This document shows positions 1 to 7,485 of a DNA stretch of 19,185 nucleotides, piece after piece. The stretch lies in the NCBI GenBank assembly GCA_000437275.1, contig FR899673.1:1-19185 (forward strand). The letters are read 5' to 3'. Position numbers and translations under genes: made by a program. The notes beneath the pieces were generated by a model. It was not told the DNA's origin. It did no database searches and was given only the letters and a program-made list of their open reading frames with translations. The DNA comes from Clostridium sp. CAG:411. GTDB lineage: Bacteria; Bacillota; Clostridia; Lachnospirales; Lachnospiraceae. Each line of letters opens with the position of its first letter. The stretch's first letter is position 1.

Positions 1-50
1 TATTTTCCCCTTTTCTTCCTATCTTTTCTTTCCCTGCTTTCCTAAAATTT

Positions 51-728
51 TCACTTTTTAAGCTGTTCTATTTCTATAATACTCGCTGTATTCTGCCTTA
101 CTTTAAATTTGATATTATAATTTGCATAGGATATTCCATAAACTCTATTCTCGTCTTCAATATAGGAAGGCCGTGGATCCTGCTCTATAATTTTCTTTAT
201 ACAAAGCAGCTCTTCTTCTGAGACTTGTTTCCCTATATCACCTACCACTTCTACTTCCAGTTTATGATCCTTTACCGCATCCGAAAATCCACATTTTGCC
301 TCAGGGTGACTATCTGTATATGCTAAATATGGTTTTATGTCATAAATAGGAGTCCCTGATACTAAATCAGCTCCACTTACATGTAATATAGTTCCTAATC
401 GATCATTTCTTTCTACTTTATCTAATTTTACACAGGATAAGCCTATAGGATTGGGGCGAAATGGCGAACGGGTTGCAAAAACACCCATTCTTTGATTTCC
501 TCCTAATCTCGGTGGTTTTACAGTTGCTGACCAGTTTTTCTTTTTTACCTTTGAAAACTTCCACAATAACCATATATGTGAATATTCTTCTAATCCTTTA
601 AATGCATCATAAGTACGAAATTCTGGCTCAAATATTATTTTTCCCTTTACTTCTTCAATTAATCCACTCTGCCTTGGAACTCCAAATTTTTCTACAAAAT
701 CTGTCTCTATATGTGCAATTTCTTTCAT
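51..728 (-). CDS. trmO: tRNA (N6-threonylcarbamoyladenosine37-N6)-methyltransferase TrmO
   Basis: TrmO (TsaA/YaeB family) uses S-adenosylmethionine to methylate N6 of t6A37 in some ANN-decoding tRNAs. The 225-residue protein carries the family core: a PPRLGGNQR segment running into GVFATRSPFRPNPIGLS (about residues 72-99), and SGTPIYDIKPYLAYTD (about 124-139), where the more usual DGTP is SGTP. N-terminal MKEIAHIETDF also fits family members. The ATG follows a good AAGGAG site, so the start is secure. It lies 18 nt downstream of rlmH on the same strand, probably co-transcribed: both act on RNA of the translation apparatus. No terminator is visible in the 50 bases left after the stop, so the operon may continue beyond the window. 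Family assignment is firm; the specific tRNA substrate is inferred from the family. Confidence 0.93.
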   Translation of the reverse strand: MKEIAHIETDFVEKFGVPRQSGLIEEVKGKIIFEPEFRTYDAFKGLEEYSHIWLLWKFSKVKKKNWSATVKPPRLGGNQRMGVFATRSPFRPNPIGLSCVKLDKVERNDRLGTILHVSGADLVSGTPIYDIKPYLAYTDSHPEAKCGFSDAVKDHKLEVEVVGDIGKQVSEEELLCIKKIIEQDPRPSYIEDENRVYGISYANYNIKFKVRQNTASIIEIEQLKK

Positions 729-746
729 ATTTCTCCTTCTTTTATA

Positions 747-1226
747 CTATTTGTGATATGGTTCATTTTTACTTATTCTATAGGAACGATATATCTGCTC
801 CAATAATATTAATCGCATAAGCTGATGTGGAAAAGTCATTTTGGAAAAACTAAGTTTATAGTCAACCTCTTTTAAAATTTTATCTGAAATTCCTAATGAA
901 CCTCCTATGATAAAAATAATCTGACTTTTTCCTCTTACTCCCAGTACGTCTATTTTCTTTGACAATTCAACCGAATCGAGCATTTTTCCATCAATTGCTA
1001 ATGCTATTGTATATGCATCCTTTTTTATATATTTCTCCATTCGTGCAGCTTCTTTTTCTTTTATCAAGTTTTCTTCTACTTCACTGGCATTATCCGGTGT
1101 CTTTTCATCTGCCACCTCAATAATTTCTAACTTACAGTATTTTGATAATCTTTTTTTGTACTCCTCAATTCCATCTCTAAAATATTTTTCTTTTATTTTT
1201 CCTACACACAAAATTGTTATTTTCAT
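747..1226 (-). CDS. rlmH: 23S rRNA (pseudouridine1915-N3)-methyltransferase RlmH
   Basis: RlmH is a small SPOUT methyltransferase that methylates pseudouridine 1915 in helix 69 of 23S rRNA on assembled 70S ribosomes. The protein is 159 residues from the ATG, the usual family length. It shows the SAM-binding knot (IIFIIGGSLGIS) and the nearly invariant tail EQIYRSYRISKNEPYHK. The frame opens two codons earlier with GTG, but that leaves the GGGAAAG Shine-Dalgarno only about 3 nt away; the ATG gives MKITILCVGKIKE, the standard N-terminus, at proper spacing. First gene of the rlmH-trmO pair, with a plausible promoter about 100 nt upstream. Confidence 0.95.
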   Translation of the reverse strand: MKITILCVGKIKEKYFRDGIEEYKKRLSKYCKLEIIEVADEKTPDNASEVEENLIKEKEAARMEKYIKKDAYTIALAIDGKMLDSVELSKKIDVLGVRGKSQIIFIIGGSLGISDKILKEVDYKLSFSKMTFPHQLMRLILLEQIYRSYRISKNEPYHK

Positions 1227-1328
1227 ATTCACTTTCCCATCTGCATTTAAACTTTTTTATAGTAAATTGTAAAAAACTATCGGAAATTTAATAAATCCCC
1301 TTGTTTGAAACATTTCGAATGCTTCTTT

Positions 1329-1356
1329 ATTATAGAAGTTTGCATATTTTTTCCAA
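1329..1356 (-). promoter_or_regulatory. Probable SigA promoter for rlmH-trmO
   Basis: On the minus strand, TTGGAA (1356-1351) is followed by a 16-nt spacer and a perfect TATAAT (1334-1329). Transcription would begin near 1322, leaving a leader of roughly 95 nt before the rlmH ATG. Confidence 0.55.
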
Positions 1357-1360
1357 TTAT

Positions 1361-1372
1361 GAACGAGTGTTC
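1361..1372. promoter_or_regulatory. Candidate LexA (SOS/Cheo) box
   Basis: GAACGAGTGTTC is a perfect GAAC-N4-GTTC dyad, and the middle four bases fit the RNRY pattern of the Bacillus-type LexA consensus. The flanking T and A extend the symmetry to 14 bases. It lies 4 bp upstream of the -35 of the putative rlmH promoter. No SOS gene is next to it, so function is inferred from the motif alone. Confidence 0.35.
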
Positions 1373-1397
1373 ACAATTTTTTTTCATTTCCGACATA

Positions 1398-1481
1398 TCA
1401 GGCACACATTTCTTGCCTATAATAAATACATAAGTAATGAAAACTTGCTAAACTCTTAGTGGGTTTAAAATGTTTTTTCAT
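1398..1481 (-). CDS. Candidate small protein, 27 residues, unknown
   Basis: A short minus-strand ORF begins with ATG at 1481 after GGAAGGAGAAGA, a near-ideal Shine-Dalgarno although the spacing to the ATG is short (about 4 nt). It encodes MKKHFKPTKSLASF followed by HYLCIYYRQEMCA and stops at TGA. The peptide is basic at the N-terminus and has two cysteines. I do not recognise it. It ends just before the LexA-like box and rlmH promoter and starts about 30 nt after a strong hairpin. The same DNA read on the plus strand could instead be an RNA with a CU-rich loop. Conservation in related genomes would decide. Confidence 0.3.
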   Translation of the reverse strand: MKKHFKPTKSLASFHYLCIYYRQEMCA

Positions 1482-1512
1482 TCTTCTCCTTCCAAGTTTA
1501 TAAATGATGTAG

Positions 1513-1549
1513 AAAAGCAGATTGCATATTTATGCAGTTCTGCTTTTTT
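1513..1549 (+). terminator. Strong intrinsic-terminator hairpin (better T tract on plus strand)
   Basis: AAAAGCAGA (1513-1521) pairs perfectly with TCTGCTTTT (1539-1547). An inner stem TGCAT/ATGCA closes an ATTT loop. On the plus strand the stem runs into six T; on the minus strand into only four. No plus-strand gene lies upstream, so it either ends a small plus-strand RNA or serves as a back-up terminator or leader hairpin on the minus strand. Confidence 0.55.
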
Positions 1550-1693
1550 GCTATATACAGTTCTAAACTTATTTATCTATCTTTATGAATTTTCTTTTCA
1601 CAGAAAGAACACACTTTGACCACATTTTTGTACTATAGTAATAAACATAGATAGTGTTTTATACACTTTCTACTCCCACCCTATTATACGCTT

Positions 1694-1710
1694 TGGAAAT
1701 TAAATTTCCA
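1694..1710. repeat. Short inverted repeat beside the operon terminator
   Basis: TGGAAAT-TAA-ATTTCCA is a perfect 7-bp dyad that directly abuts the larger hairpin at 1711-1744 with no base between them. Confidence 0.4.
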
Positions 1711-1744
1711 GGAAAAGGTCATGCCTTAAGGCATGACCTTTTCC
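1711..1744. terminator. Bidirectional terminator hairpin at end of rex-to-CBS operon
   Basis: Perfect 15-bp arms GGAAAAGGTCATGCC and GGCATGACCTTTTCC enclose TTAA. The GC-rich core GGTCATGCC/GGCATGACC is flanked by A4 and T4 in either orientation, the layout of a two-way intrinsic terminator, though the T tract on the minus strand is short. The upstream arm encodes the last codons of the CNNM/CBS gene and its stop codon TAA lies in the loop. Confidence 0.6.
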
Positions 1745-3066
1745 TTTTCTTCTTTATGAACACGAACAAACCGTATCATTCGGTCTTTTATATCTACCAC
1801 ACGAAATTCGTATCCCTGATAAATAATATTTACTTTTTCCTTTTCGTTTGGGATATGTCCTATCTGAGAAATCAGAAAACCATTTAGTGTATCATAATCC
1901 TCTAATTCCTTGTCCATATGTAAGTTCAACTCTTTCGCAACATCTTCCAAACTAGCTAATCCTCGCATGAAATATCGGCCTTCTCTTTGTTTGATAATCA
2001 TTCTTTCATCCGCATCAAACTCATCATAAATATTTCCCACAATTTCTTCCAATATATCTTCCATTGCAACAATACCGACAGTCTGACCATATTCATCAAT
2101 CGCAATCGCCATACTAATCTTTTTTATCTGCATTTCCTGAAATAGTACATTGACCTTCTGTGTGTCTGGAACCAGATATGCTTTCTTCGCTAATTTTTTT
2201 ATAGGTGCATGGATATCCTTTTTTTGAATATAGTATTTTGTAATATCCTTCCAGAATACAATTCCTATTATGTTATCTATATCACCTTCATATACTGGGA
2301 AACGAGAATACGACTCTTCAAGCATAAACTGTATTGTCTCTTCTATTGTAATATTTCCATCTAAAGCTTGGATTTGGGTTCTTCGCGTCATCACATCGCG
2401 AACTTCTTTTTCGTCCATTTCCATAATATTGGAAATCATTTCAACTTCTGTATTCTCCAGTACCCCTTGTTCTAGTCCTTCATTTACAATAAAACGGATT
2501 TCCTCCTCCGTTACGCTATCCTGATATTCTGACCACTTTCGCCCAGTAATATAAAATAATATATATACTGTTTTTTCTATAAAAAGAACAAACACACGAA
2601 AGACTTTCATCATAGCAAGAAGTAATCCTGAAAAACGATATGCTTTGTCTTCTGATTTTTTTAAGGCTGCCCTGCCTGGAATCGCATTTCCCACTAAGAA
2701 AACTAAGTATACCAGAAGAAACATTCCTACAAATTGGAATAGTCTATTTAAAATTATGACCTTTGTCGTATCTGTAGAAAATCGTGTCGCTATTGCAGAC
2801 CAATATAAAAGCCTTCTTGAATAGATGAAACCTATTGCCAAATTTAGTGTTGTCATCAGTAATGAAACAAAGCTTTTATACTGCTCTATTTGTACCATAA
2901 CAGACAATAACCTAGCGGCCTTTTTCTCTCCATTCTCTGCCCTTTTTTTTATATCCAATACACTCAAATTTGAAAACGCAGCCATACCACAAGATACCAT
3001 AGATTCCACTACAATTAAAATAATTGTAGCAATAATACTGATAGCATACTTTTTTATCTCAAACAC
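1726..3066 (-). CDS. CNNM-CBS-CorC_HlyC membrane protein (hemolysin C / CorC family)
   Basis: 446 residues. The N-terminal CNNM (DUF21) domain (about 1-185) has hydrophobic segments near residues 8-30, 64-83, 107-127 and 145-173. A CBS pair follows (about 222-345, starting with VRDVMTRRTQIQALD, where the common P of MTPRT is R). A C-terminal CorC_HlyC domain (about 355-440, with LEDYDTLNGFLISQIGHIP) completes it. Family members are linked to divalent cation (Mg2+/Co2+) export or homeostasis; the hemolysin name is historical. The GTG start follows AAGGAG at good spacing, and no nearby ATG gives a full first membrane helix. Last gene of the operon, 45 nt after mazF, ending inside a terminator hairpin. 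Transport substrate is inferred from the family only. Confidence 0.88.
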   Translation of the reverse strand: MFEIKKYAISIIATIILIVVESMVSCGMAAFSNLSVLDIKKRAENGEKKAARLLSVMVQIEQYKSFVSLLMTTLNLAIGFIYSRRLLYWSAIATRFSTDTTKVIILNRLFQFVGMFLLVYLVFLVGNAIPGRAALKKSEDKAYRFSGLLLAMMKVFRVFVLFIEKTVYILFYITGRKWSEYQDSVTEEEIRFIVNEGLEQGVLENTEVEMISNIMEMDEKEVRDVMTRRTQIQALDGNITIEETIQFMLEESYSRFPVYEGDIDNIIGIVFWKDITKYYIQKKDIHAPIKKLAKKAYLVPDTQKVNVLFQEMQIKKISMAIAIDEYGQTVGIVAMEDILEEIVGNIYDEFDADERMIIKQREGRYFMRGLASLEDVAKELNLHMDKELEDYDTLNGFLISQIGHIPNEKEKVNIIYQGYEFRVVDIKDRMIRFVRVHKEEKEKVMP

Positions 3067-3111
3067 AATTCTGTCTCCTTCTTTTGTTTCCCCGAATTTC
3101 CTCTATGTAAC

Positions 3112-3465
3112 TTACGCACCTATATGCAAAGATAAACTAATCAATAATGCTTTGTCAATCTCCTTTAATACTTCACCGTCCAAATGACAAATCCGTTCTT
3201 TTAATCTGGTTTTGTCAATCGTTCTTACCTGTTCTAATAAAATAACAGAATCTCTGGCAATCCCATTTTCCTTTGCAGAAATTTCCACATGCGTTGGCAG
3301 TTTTGCCTTGTTCATGCGTGATGTGATTGCCGCACAGATTACTGTAGGACTGTGTTTATTTCCTGTATTATTTTGTACAATCAAGACAGGGCGTATTCCT
3401 CCCTGCTCTGACCCCACAACGGGTCTTAAGTCCGCATAAAATATATCTCCACGCCGAATAACCAT
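3112..3465 (-). CDS. mazF: MazF/PemK-family mRNA interferase (NdoA/EndoA-like)
   Basis: Sequence-specific endoribonuclease toxin close to Bacillus NdoA: MVIRRGDIFYADLRPVVGSEQGG, RPVLIVQN, SPTVICAAITS, KLPTHVEI, RDSVILLEQVRTIDKTRL. Both catalytic residues are present (Arg25 in GGIRPV and Thr48 in AAITS, with this start), so it should be active. Two ATGs are possible. The one chosen has GGGAG 5 nt upstream and gives 117 residues with NdoA numbering. An ATG 12 nt earlier (3477) has AAGGA and adds MGVS. Placement after alr matches Bacillus alr-ndoAI-ndoA, but no antitoxin ORF is visible in the 184-nt gap before it. Control must come from an antitoxin elsewhere, or the gene is solitary. Confidence 0.92.
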   Translation of the reverse strand: MVIRRGDIFYADLRPVVGSEQGGIRPVLIVQNNTGNKHSPTVICAAITSRMNKAKLPTHVEISAKENGIARDSVILLEQVRTIDKTRLKERICHLDGEVLKEIDKALLISLSLHIGA

Positions 3466-3649
3466 ACTTACTCCCATCTATCTTCCTTTTGTTTTTATAC
3501 ACATTTAAAAGATTAAAAATTGAATTACTCTGTTTCTTGTAAATCAGTATTTCCAATTTTTTTTGAAGTATTCTGGTATTCTTCCTTTCACTAGAACTTT
3601 TACAAAATTTATAACTTCTTAGTCCAACTTCTATCTATTTTGTATAAAT

Positions 3650-4831
3650 TTAGCCTTCCTGCATAGATACAACATTTCTGCATTCTGAAGTTCCTACCTT
3701 TTTCCCATTTGCTATATAGACTCTAGGTATTCTTTTTCCTACATCACAAATAAATTCGTAATTAAAGGAATATGCCATTGCACTTAATTCCTCTACTGTA
3801 ATGGAAGCATCCCCATCTTTTCCAACTAAAACTGCACAATCTCCTACTTTTACATCTGGTATTTCTGTTACATCCACCATAAACTGATCCATACAGACTC
3901 TACCTAAAATTTTGGCACGTTTTCCATGAAGAAGTACATATCCTTGAGAAGATAATGCTCTTGGATACCCATCACCATATCCTACAGGAATGGTTGCTAC
4001 CTTTGTCTTTTTTTCTGTTACAAAAGTGCTATTATAACTGATACCAACGCCTGCCTCTAACTCTTTCACATGCGATACATAAGCCATAATTTCCATAGCT
4101 GGTTCCAAATATAACCGTTCTTTTTCCACATCAGCAGAAGGATATAAACCATATGTTGAAATTCCACTTCGTACCATATCTAAATTTGCTTCTGGCATTT
4201 CCATAATTCCCGCGCTATTAGAAATATGCTTCAATGGGATTTTAACACCTGCCTCTTCGATCTGTTTTACATATTCATTAAATCGCTGCAGTTGTAGTTT
4301 TGTAAAACTTAAATCCTTCTCATCCGCTCTGGCAAAATGTGTAAAGCAGCCTGTAATTTCTATTCCTTTCATTTCTGCTATTTTCTTTATAATTTGTATA
4401 TTTTCTTTCGTCAACGCAAAACCAATTCTGCTCATTCCCGTATCTAATTTGATATGAATTTTGGCCTTTTTCCCTTTTTCATCTGCTTTTTGAGAAATCC
4501 AATTTGCCATTTCCAAGGAGTAAACAGTTGCAGTAATATCCCACTCTAACAACTCTTCAACATAAGGTTCCGGTGTATAGCCCAGAATTAAAATATCCTT
4601 ATCAATTCCCGCTTTTCTAAGTTCTATTGCTTCTTCAATAACAGCAACACCATACGCCTCCACCATTGGATACAATGCCTTGGCTACTGCTACTGCACCA
4701 TGGCCATACGCATCTGCCTTTACAATTGCCATAATTTTTGTTCCATCTTTAATAATCTCTTTTGTACGTTTTATGTTATTGCATATCCGATCTAAATAAA
4801 TATTTGCATGAACTCTAAAGTATTCTTTCAT
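3650..4831 (-). CDS. alr: Alanine racemase
   Basis: Pyridoxal-phosphate enzyme that interconverts L- and D-alanine, supplying D-alanine for peptidoglycan. 393 residues from the chosen ATG. The PLP lysine is K38 in IMAIVKADAYGHGA, and the second catalytic base is Y266 in GISYNSTF. Other family blocks are LDTGMSRIGF, HISNSAG, GISTYGLYPS, PVGYGDGYPR and CMDQFMVD. The frame also opens at GTG two codons earlier, but the GGGAAAG Shine-Dalgarno is correctly spaced only for the ATG; the same leader pattern is found before rlmH. It lies about 90 nt after nnrDE, and that gap contains a weak GCAAAC/GTTTGC inverted repeat at 4863-4884 without a T tract. Confidence 0.96.
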   Translation of the reverse strand: MKEYFRVHANIYLDRICNNIKRTKEIIKDGTKIMAIVKADAYGHGAVAVAKALYPMVEAYGVAVIEEAIELRKAGIDKDILILGYTPEPYVEELLEWDITATVYSLEMANWISQKADEKGKKAKIHIKLDTGMSRIGFALTKENIQIIKKIAEMKGIEITGCFTHFARADEKDLSFTKLQLQRFNEYVKQIEEAGVKIPLKHISNSAGIMEMPEANLDMVRSGISTYGLYPSADVEKERLYLEPAMEIMAYVSHVKELEAGVGISYNSTFVTEKKTKVATIPVGYGDGYPRALSSQGYVLLHGKRAKILGRVCMDQFMVDVTEIPDVKVGDCAVLVGKDGDASITVEELSAMAYSFNYEFICDVGKRIPRVYIANGKKVGTSECRNVVSMQEG

Positions 4832-4919
4832 TGTCACTTTCCCTATCCTTACTTGTTAAGGTGCAAACCGTACATCCTGTTTGCCTTTTCCTTTCTTTTT
4901 AATTTTTGTTTCACTTTGC

Positions 4920-6449
4920 TTACATTTCTTCCTGTTGCATAAGTACCTTTGGCAACATGGCAATCAAATCTCTTGCTGTTACACTATATGTTCCCTTTTT
5001 TTTCGCTGCCTCTTCACCTGCGATTCCATGAATATATACACCCAGCGTAGCCGCCATATATGGTTCAACCTTTTGTGCCAGTAAGCCTAACACAATACCG
5101 GTTAATACATCGCCAGCTCCCGCCGTTGCCATTCCACTGTTTCCTGATAAATTAATATAGCACTTTTCCTTCTGTACCACAAGAGTACGTGCGTCTTTTA
5201 GCACTAAAATATTTTCGTTTTCACTGGCAATCTCTCTGATATCTAATTGCTGGTTTTGCATACTCAATAAATGCTTTTTATCTCCCAACAAATCTGCCAT
5301 TTCCTTCAAATGTGGGGTTATTATCATATTTTCCCGCAACATCCATTTTAATTTCTTTCCATCAAATTTTGGTATTTCTTTTTGCCTTCCTGCTAAAATT
5401 TGGATCGCATCCGCATCAATCACCGTTGGCACATCCGTTTCATGAAATACCCAATCTAATAAATTTTCTGAGGCTACATTGATTCCCATTCCAGGTCCTA
5501 CTACAATTGCCCTTGCATCTTTTATATCCTGAATTAACTCATTCTTTTGTCGCTCTATATGCTCTATATCGTATGTATGTAAAACAGCCTCTGGAAGTAG
5601 CTGCTGAATAATGGTTCTATTCTCCTTTGGCGTAATTACTTTTACCAATCCTGCTCCCATTTCATAGGCTGCATATGCAGATAAATAACAGGCTCCAGCC
5701 ATATTATTGCTTCCTGCAATCACCAAAACTTTACCAAATGTTCCTTTGTTGGAATATGCTGCTCTTTTAGGCATATATTTTTTAATATCTTCTTTCTCAT
5801 AAGTATAATGCGTAAAGTACTTTTCATATTCTTTAGCAAAACCAATATCTGTTACCACAACCATTCCTGCATGTTCTGCACCAGGATAATATACACTTCC
5901 CAGTTTTCTATATCCAAATGTTACTGTAGTATCTGCACGCACTGCACATCCCATAATCTGTCCTGTGTCTGTATGAATTCCTGATGGTAAATCTATGGCA
6001 TAGACATATGCATGTAATTGATTTATCTGCTTAATCCATTCTGCAAATACGCCAGAAACCTCTCTTGAAAGACCAATTCCAAATATTGCATCTACTATTA
6101 TAGTATATTCTTGTAAATTCCGATTGTTCACAAAAGAAACACCCATTTTTTCAGCAATCTGTCTTTGTTTTATATTGTCCGTTGAGCTTTTTTCTAAATT
6201 TCCAACCATTTGACAGCAGACTGTATAACCCTTTTGATGCAATATCCTTGCAACAGCAATTCCATCTCCACCATTATTTCCAACATCACAAACACACAAC
6301 ACTTTATCCGTATCCGTAATTTTCTTTTCGATTTCCTGCACAACACTAACCGCAGCTCGCTCCATCAATACAAGTGATGGGATTCCAATTTCATTAATTG
6401 TATAGGTATCTACTGCTTTTGCCTGTTCACTATTTATTACATACTTCAT
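4920..6449 (-). CDS. nnrD/nnrE (nnr): Bifunctional NAD(P)H-hydrate epimerase / ADP-dependent dehydratase
   Basis: Repairs hydrated NADH and NADPH (NADHX, NADPHX). The N-terminal YjeF_N epimerase domain (about 1-215) interconverts R and S forms, with GNNGGDG at 57-63 and AIDLPSG at 151-157. The C-terminal ribokinase-like dehydratase (about 230-505) removes the water at the cost of ADP, with GTFGKVLVIAGS at 236-247, VGPGMG at 317-322, ITPHLKEMADLL at 377-388 and GNSGMATAGAGDVLTG at 436-451, whose Asp447 is the expected catalytic base. 509 residues is normal for the fused form. The ATG lies 20 nt inside the end of acpS and its Shine-Dalgarno is weak, suggesting translational coupling. Sharing a transcript with NADH-sensing Rex is a sensible pairing. 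Confidence 0.95.
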   Translation of the reverse strand: MKYVINSEQAKAVDTYTINEIGIPSLVLMERAAVSVVQEIEKKITDTDKVLCVCDVGNNGGDGIAVARILHQKGYTVCCQMVGNLEKSSTDNIKQRQIAEKMGVSFVNNRNLQEYTIIVDAIFGIGLSREVSGVFAEWIKQINQLHAYVYAIDLPSGIHTDTGQIMGCAVRADTTVTFGYRKLGSVYYPGAEHAGMVVVTDIGFAKEYEKYFTHYTYEKEDIKKYMPKRAAYSNKGTFGKVLVIAGSNNMAGACYLSAYAAYEMGAGLVKVITPKENRTIIQQLLPEAVLHTYDIEHIERQKNELIQDIKDARAIVVGPGMGINVASENLLDWVFHETDVPTVIDADAIQILAGRQKEIPKFDGKKLKWMLRENMIITPHLKEMADLLGDKKHLLSMQNQQLDIREIASENENILVLKDARTLVVQKEKCYINLSGNSGMATAGAGDVLTGIVLGLLAQKVEPYMAATLGVYIHGIAGEEAAKKKGTYSVTARDLIAMLPKVLMQQEEM

Positions 6450-6810
6450 CTCTACACTCTCCTATCACAAATGCACTAGAAAATTCCTTTGTATTCGTAA
6501 TACTCACATGTACATGCGTAATCTTCTGCTCTTTTGCCAGACACTCTGCATTTCCATATAATTGTACATATGGCTTTCCTAATGCATCTCTAAGCACTTC
6601 AATTTCAATTGGTTTTACTTTTCGAAACCCCGTTCCAAACATTTTTACAACCGCTTCTTTTACCGCAAAATTGTCCGCCGCCTTTTTTTTATCCTGTTCA
6701 ATCAATCTTTGCTCTGCTTCAGAAAAAACGCGTAGCAAAAAAGCTTCTTTTTCACAAGCTTTTACTACGCGCTGTATTTCTATCATATCGGTTCCAATCC
6801 CAATAATCAT
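6430..6810 (-). CDS. acpS: Holo-[acyl-carrier-protein] synthase
   Basis: Transfers 4'-phosphopantetheine from coenzyme A to apo-ACP, activating it for fatty acid synthesis. 126 residues, the normal size. Magnesium-binding residues are visible: Asp8 in IGIGTDMIEIQR and Glu52 in FAVKEAVVKMFGTG, with Lys56. HVSITNTKEFSSAFVI is the C-terminal block. The open frame extends 20 codons further upstream, but those codons overlap the previous gene. The ATG at 6810 gives the canonical MIIGIGTD start one base after the upstream TAA (TAAGATG) with a GAGG site. Neighbours acpS-nnr-alr match the conserved Firmicutes order. Confidence 0.95.
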   Translation of the reverse strand: MIIGIGTDMIEIQRVVKACEKEAFLLRVFSEAEQRLIEQDKKKAADNFAVKEAVVKMFGTGFRKVKPIEIEVLRDALGKPYVQLYGNAECLAKEQKITHVHVSITNTKEFSSAFVIGECRDEVCNK

Positions 6811-6811
6811 C

Positions 6812-7450
6812 TTATTCTTCCTCTTCCATTTCGTCAAATTCATCAAACAATTCAATAATTCTTGATCCATAGATACGATGCATAAATGTAAAAATATGCT
6901 CTGTTTCCTTTTGAATTCTTTCCTTCTCTTTTGTTCTTTCCTCTAACAATGCCTTTGCTTCTGCAATCAATTCTTTTTGCTCTACCATCTGTTCTTTATT
7001 CTGCTTCATTCTTCGGTAACAAACACGGAGACTTTCAATCAAAAGTTCTTCATTTAATTCTTTTATTGTCTCTGGCATCTTTTCGTATTCTGCCCCTAAA
7101 TCCGTAAGCTGCACATTGATGTCTTTTATGAATTCCTGACTTTTTTCCTGCTTTTTTGCTTCTTTTGCACTTACTTGTGCCGCATTCATAAACCTAATAA
7201 TGCGATCCATCAATTGTTTTTTTGTCTTTTCCGCATTCTCAATGTCAGAATTGAGTTTTGCCTGATGCACAAACGCCTCCCTCAATTCTTTTTCTAACTT
7301 TTTTATCTGTGATGTTTTATAATTATCCGGAAAAATCCGAAGCCAACGTTCGTCTAAAATCAAGATAGGTGTATCTTCTCCCCGAAAGCGTTCCAAAAAG
7401 CGTTCTTCTTCTATATCCTCTACTTCGTTTTTTTTCTTTCCCTTAAACAT
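6812..7450 (-). CDS. Coiled-coil protein of unknown function
   Basis: 212 residues, soluble and highly charged, with no signal peptide or membrane segment. A short N-terminal part (about 1-45) contains EDTPILILDERWLRIFPDN, which looks like a folded motif. Two long heptad-rich helices follow (about 46-85 and 135-188), then a final segment FMHRIYGSRIIELFDEFDEMEEEE ending in an acidic tail. I do not recognise a family. It has a GAGGGTGG Shine-Dalgarno close to its ATG, begins 35 nt after rex and ends one base before acpS, so it is a genuine operon member. Context suggests a housekeeping role, possibly scaffold-like; no function should be assigned from sequence alone. Confidence 0.8.
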   Translation of the reverse strand: MFKGKKKNEVEDIEEERFLERFRGEDTPILILDERWLRIFPDNYKTSQIKKLEKELREAFVHQAKLNSDIENAEKTKKQLMDRIIRFMNAAQVSAKEAKKQEKSQEFIKDINVQLTDLGAEYEKMPETIKELNEELLIESLRVCYRRMKQNKEQMVEQKELIAEAKALLEERTKEKERIQKETEHIFTFMHRIYGSRIIELFDEFDEMEEEE

Positions 7451-7485
7451 CCTACCACCCTCTTTTCTTCTCTTCTGTCCCCACC

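Larger units (their letters stand above)
1227..1725. other. Long intergenic region between the CNNM/CBS gene and rlmH
   Basis: Almost 500 bases with no standard-length gene. It is not empty: it holds the rlmH promoter and LexA-like box, a 27-codon candidate ORF with a Shine-Dalgarno, a strong hairpin at 1513-1549 and a second hairpin at 1694-1710. The stretch 1550-1693 is AT-rich and I see only short inverted repeats in it, such as AGTGT/ACACT at 1651-1665 and TTCTTT/AAAGAA near 1590-1607. Confidence 0.6.

Noticed and set aside
3368..3556. A 62-codon minus-strand frame overlapping the start of mazF that could be mistaken for its antitoxin.
   Set aside because: It starts with TTG without a good ribosome site, most of it lies in another frame of mazF, and the product does not look like a ribbon-helix-helix or AbrB-type protein.
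4863..4884. GCAAAC/GTTTGC inverted repeat between nnrDE and alr as a terminator.
   Set aside because: The stem is only 6 bp with a 10-base loop and no T tract follows on the minus strand.
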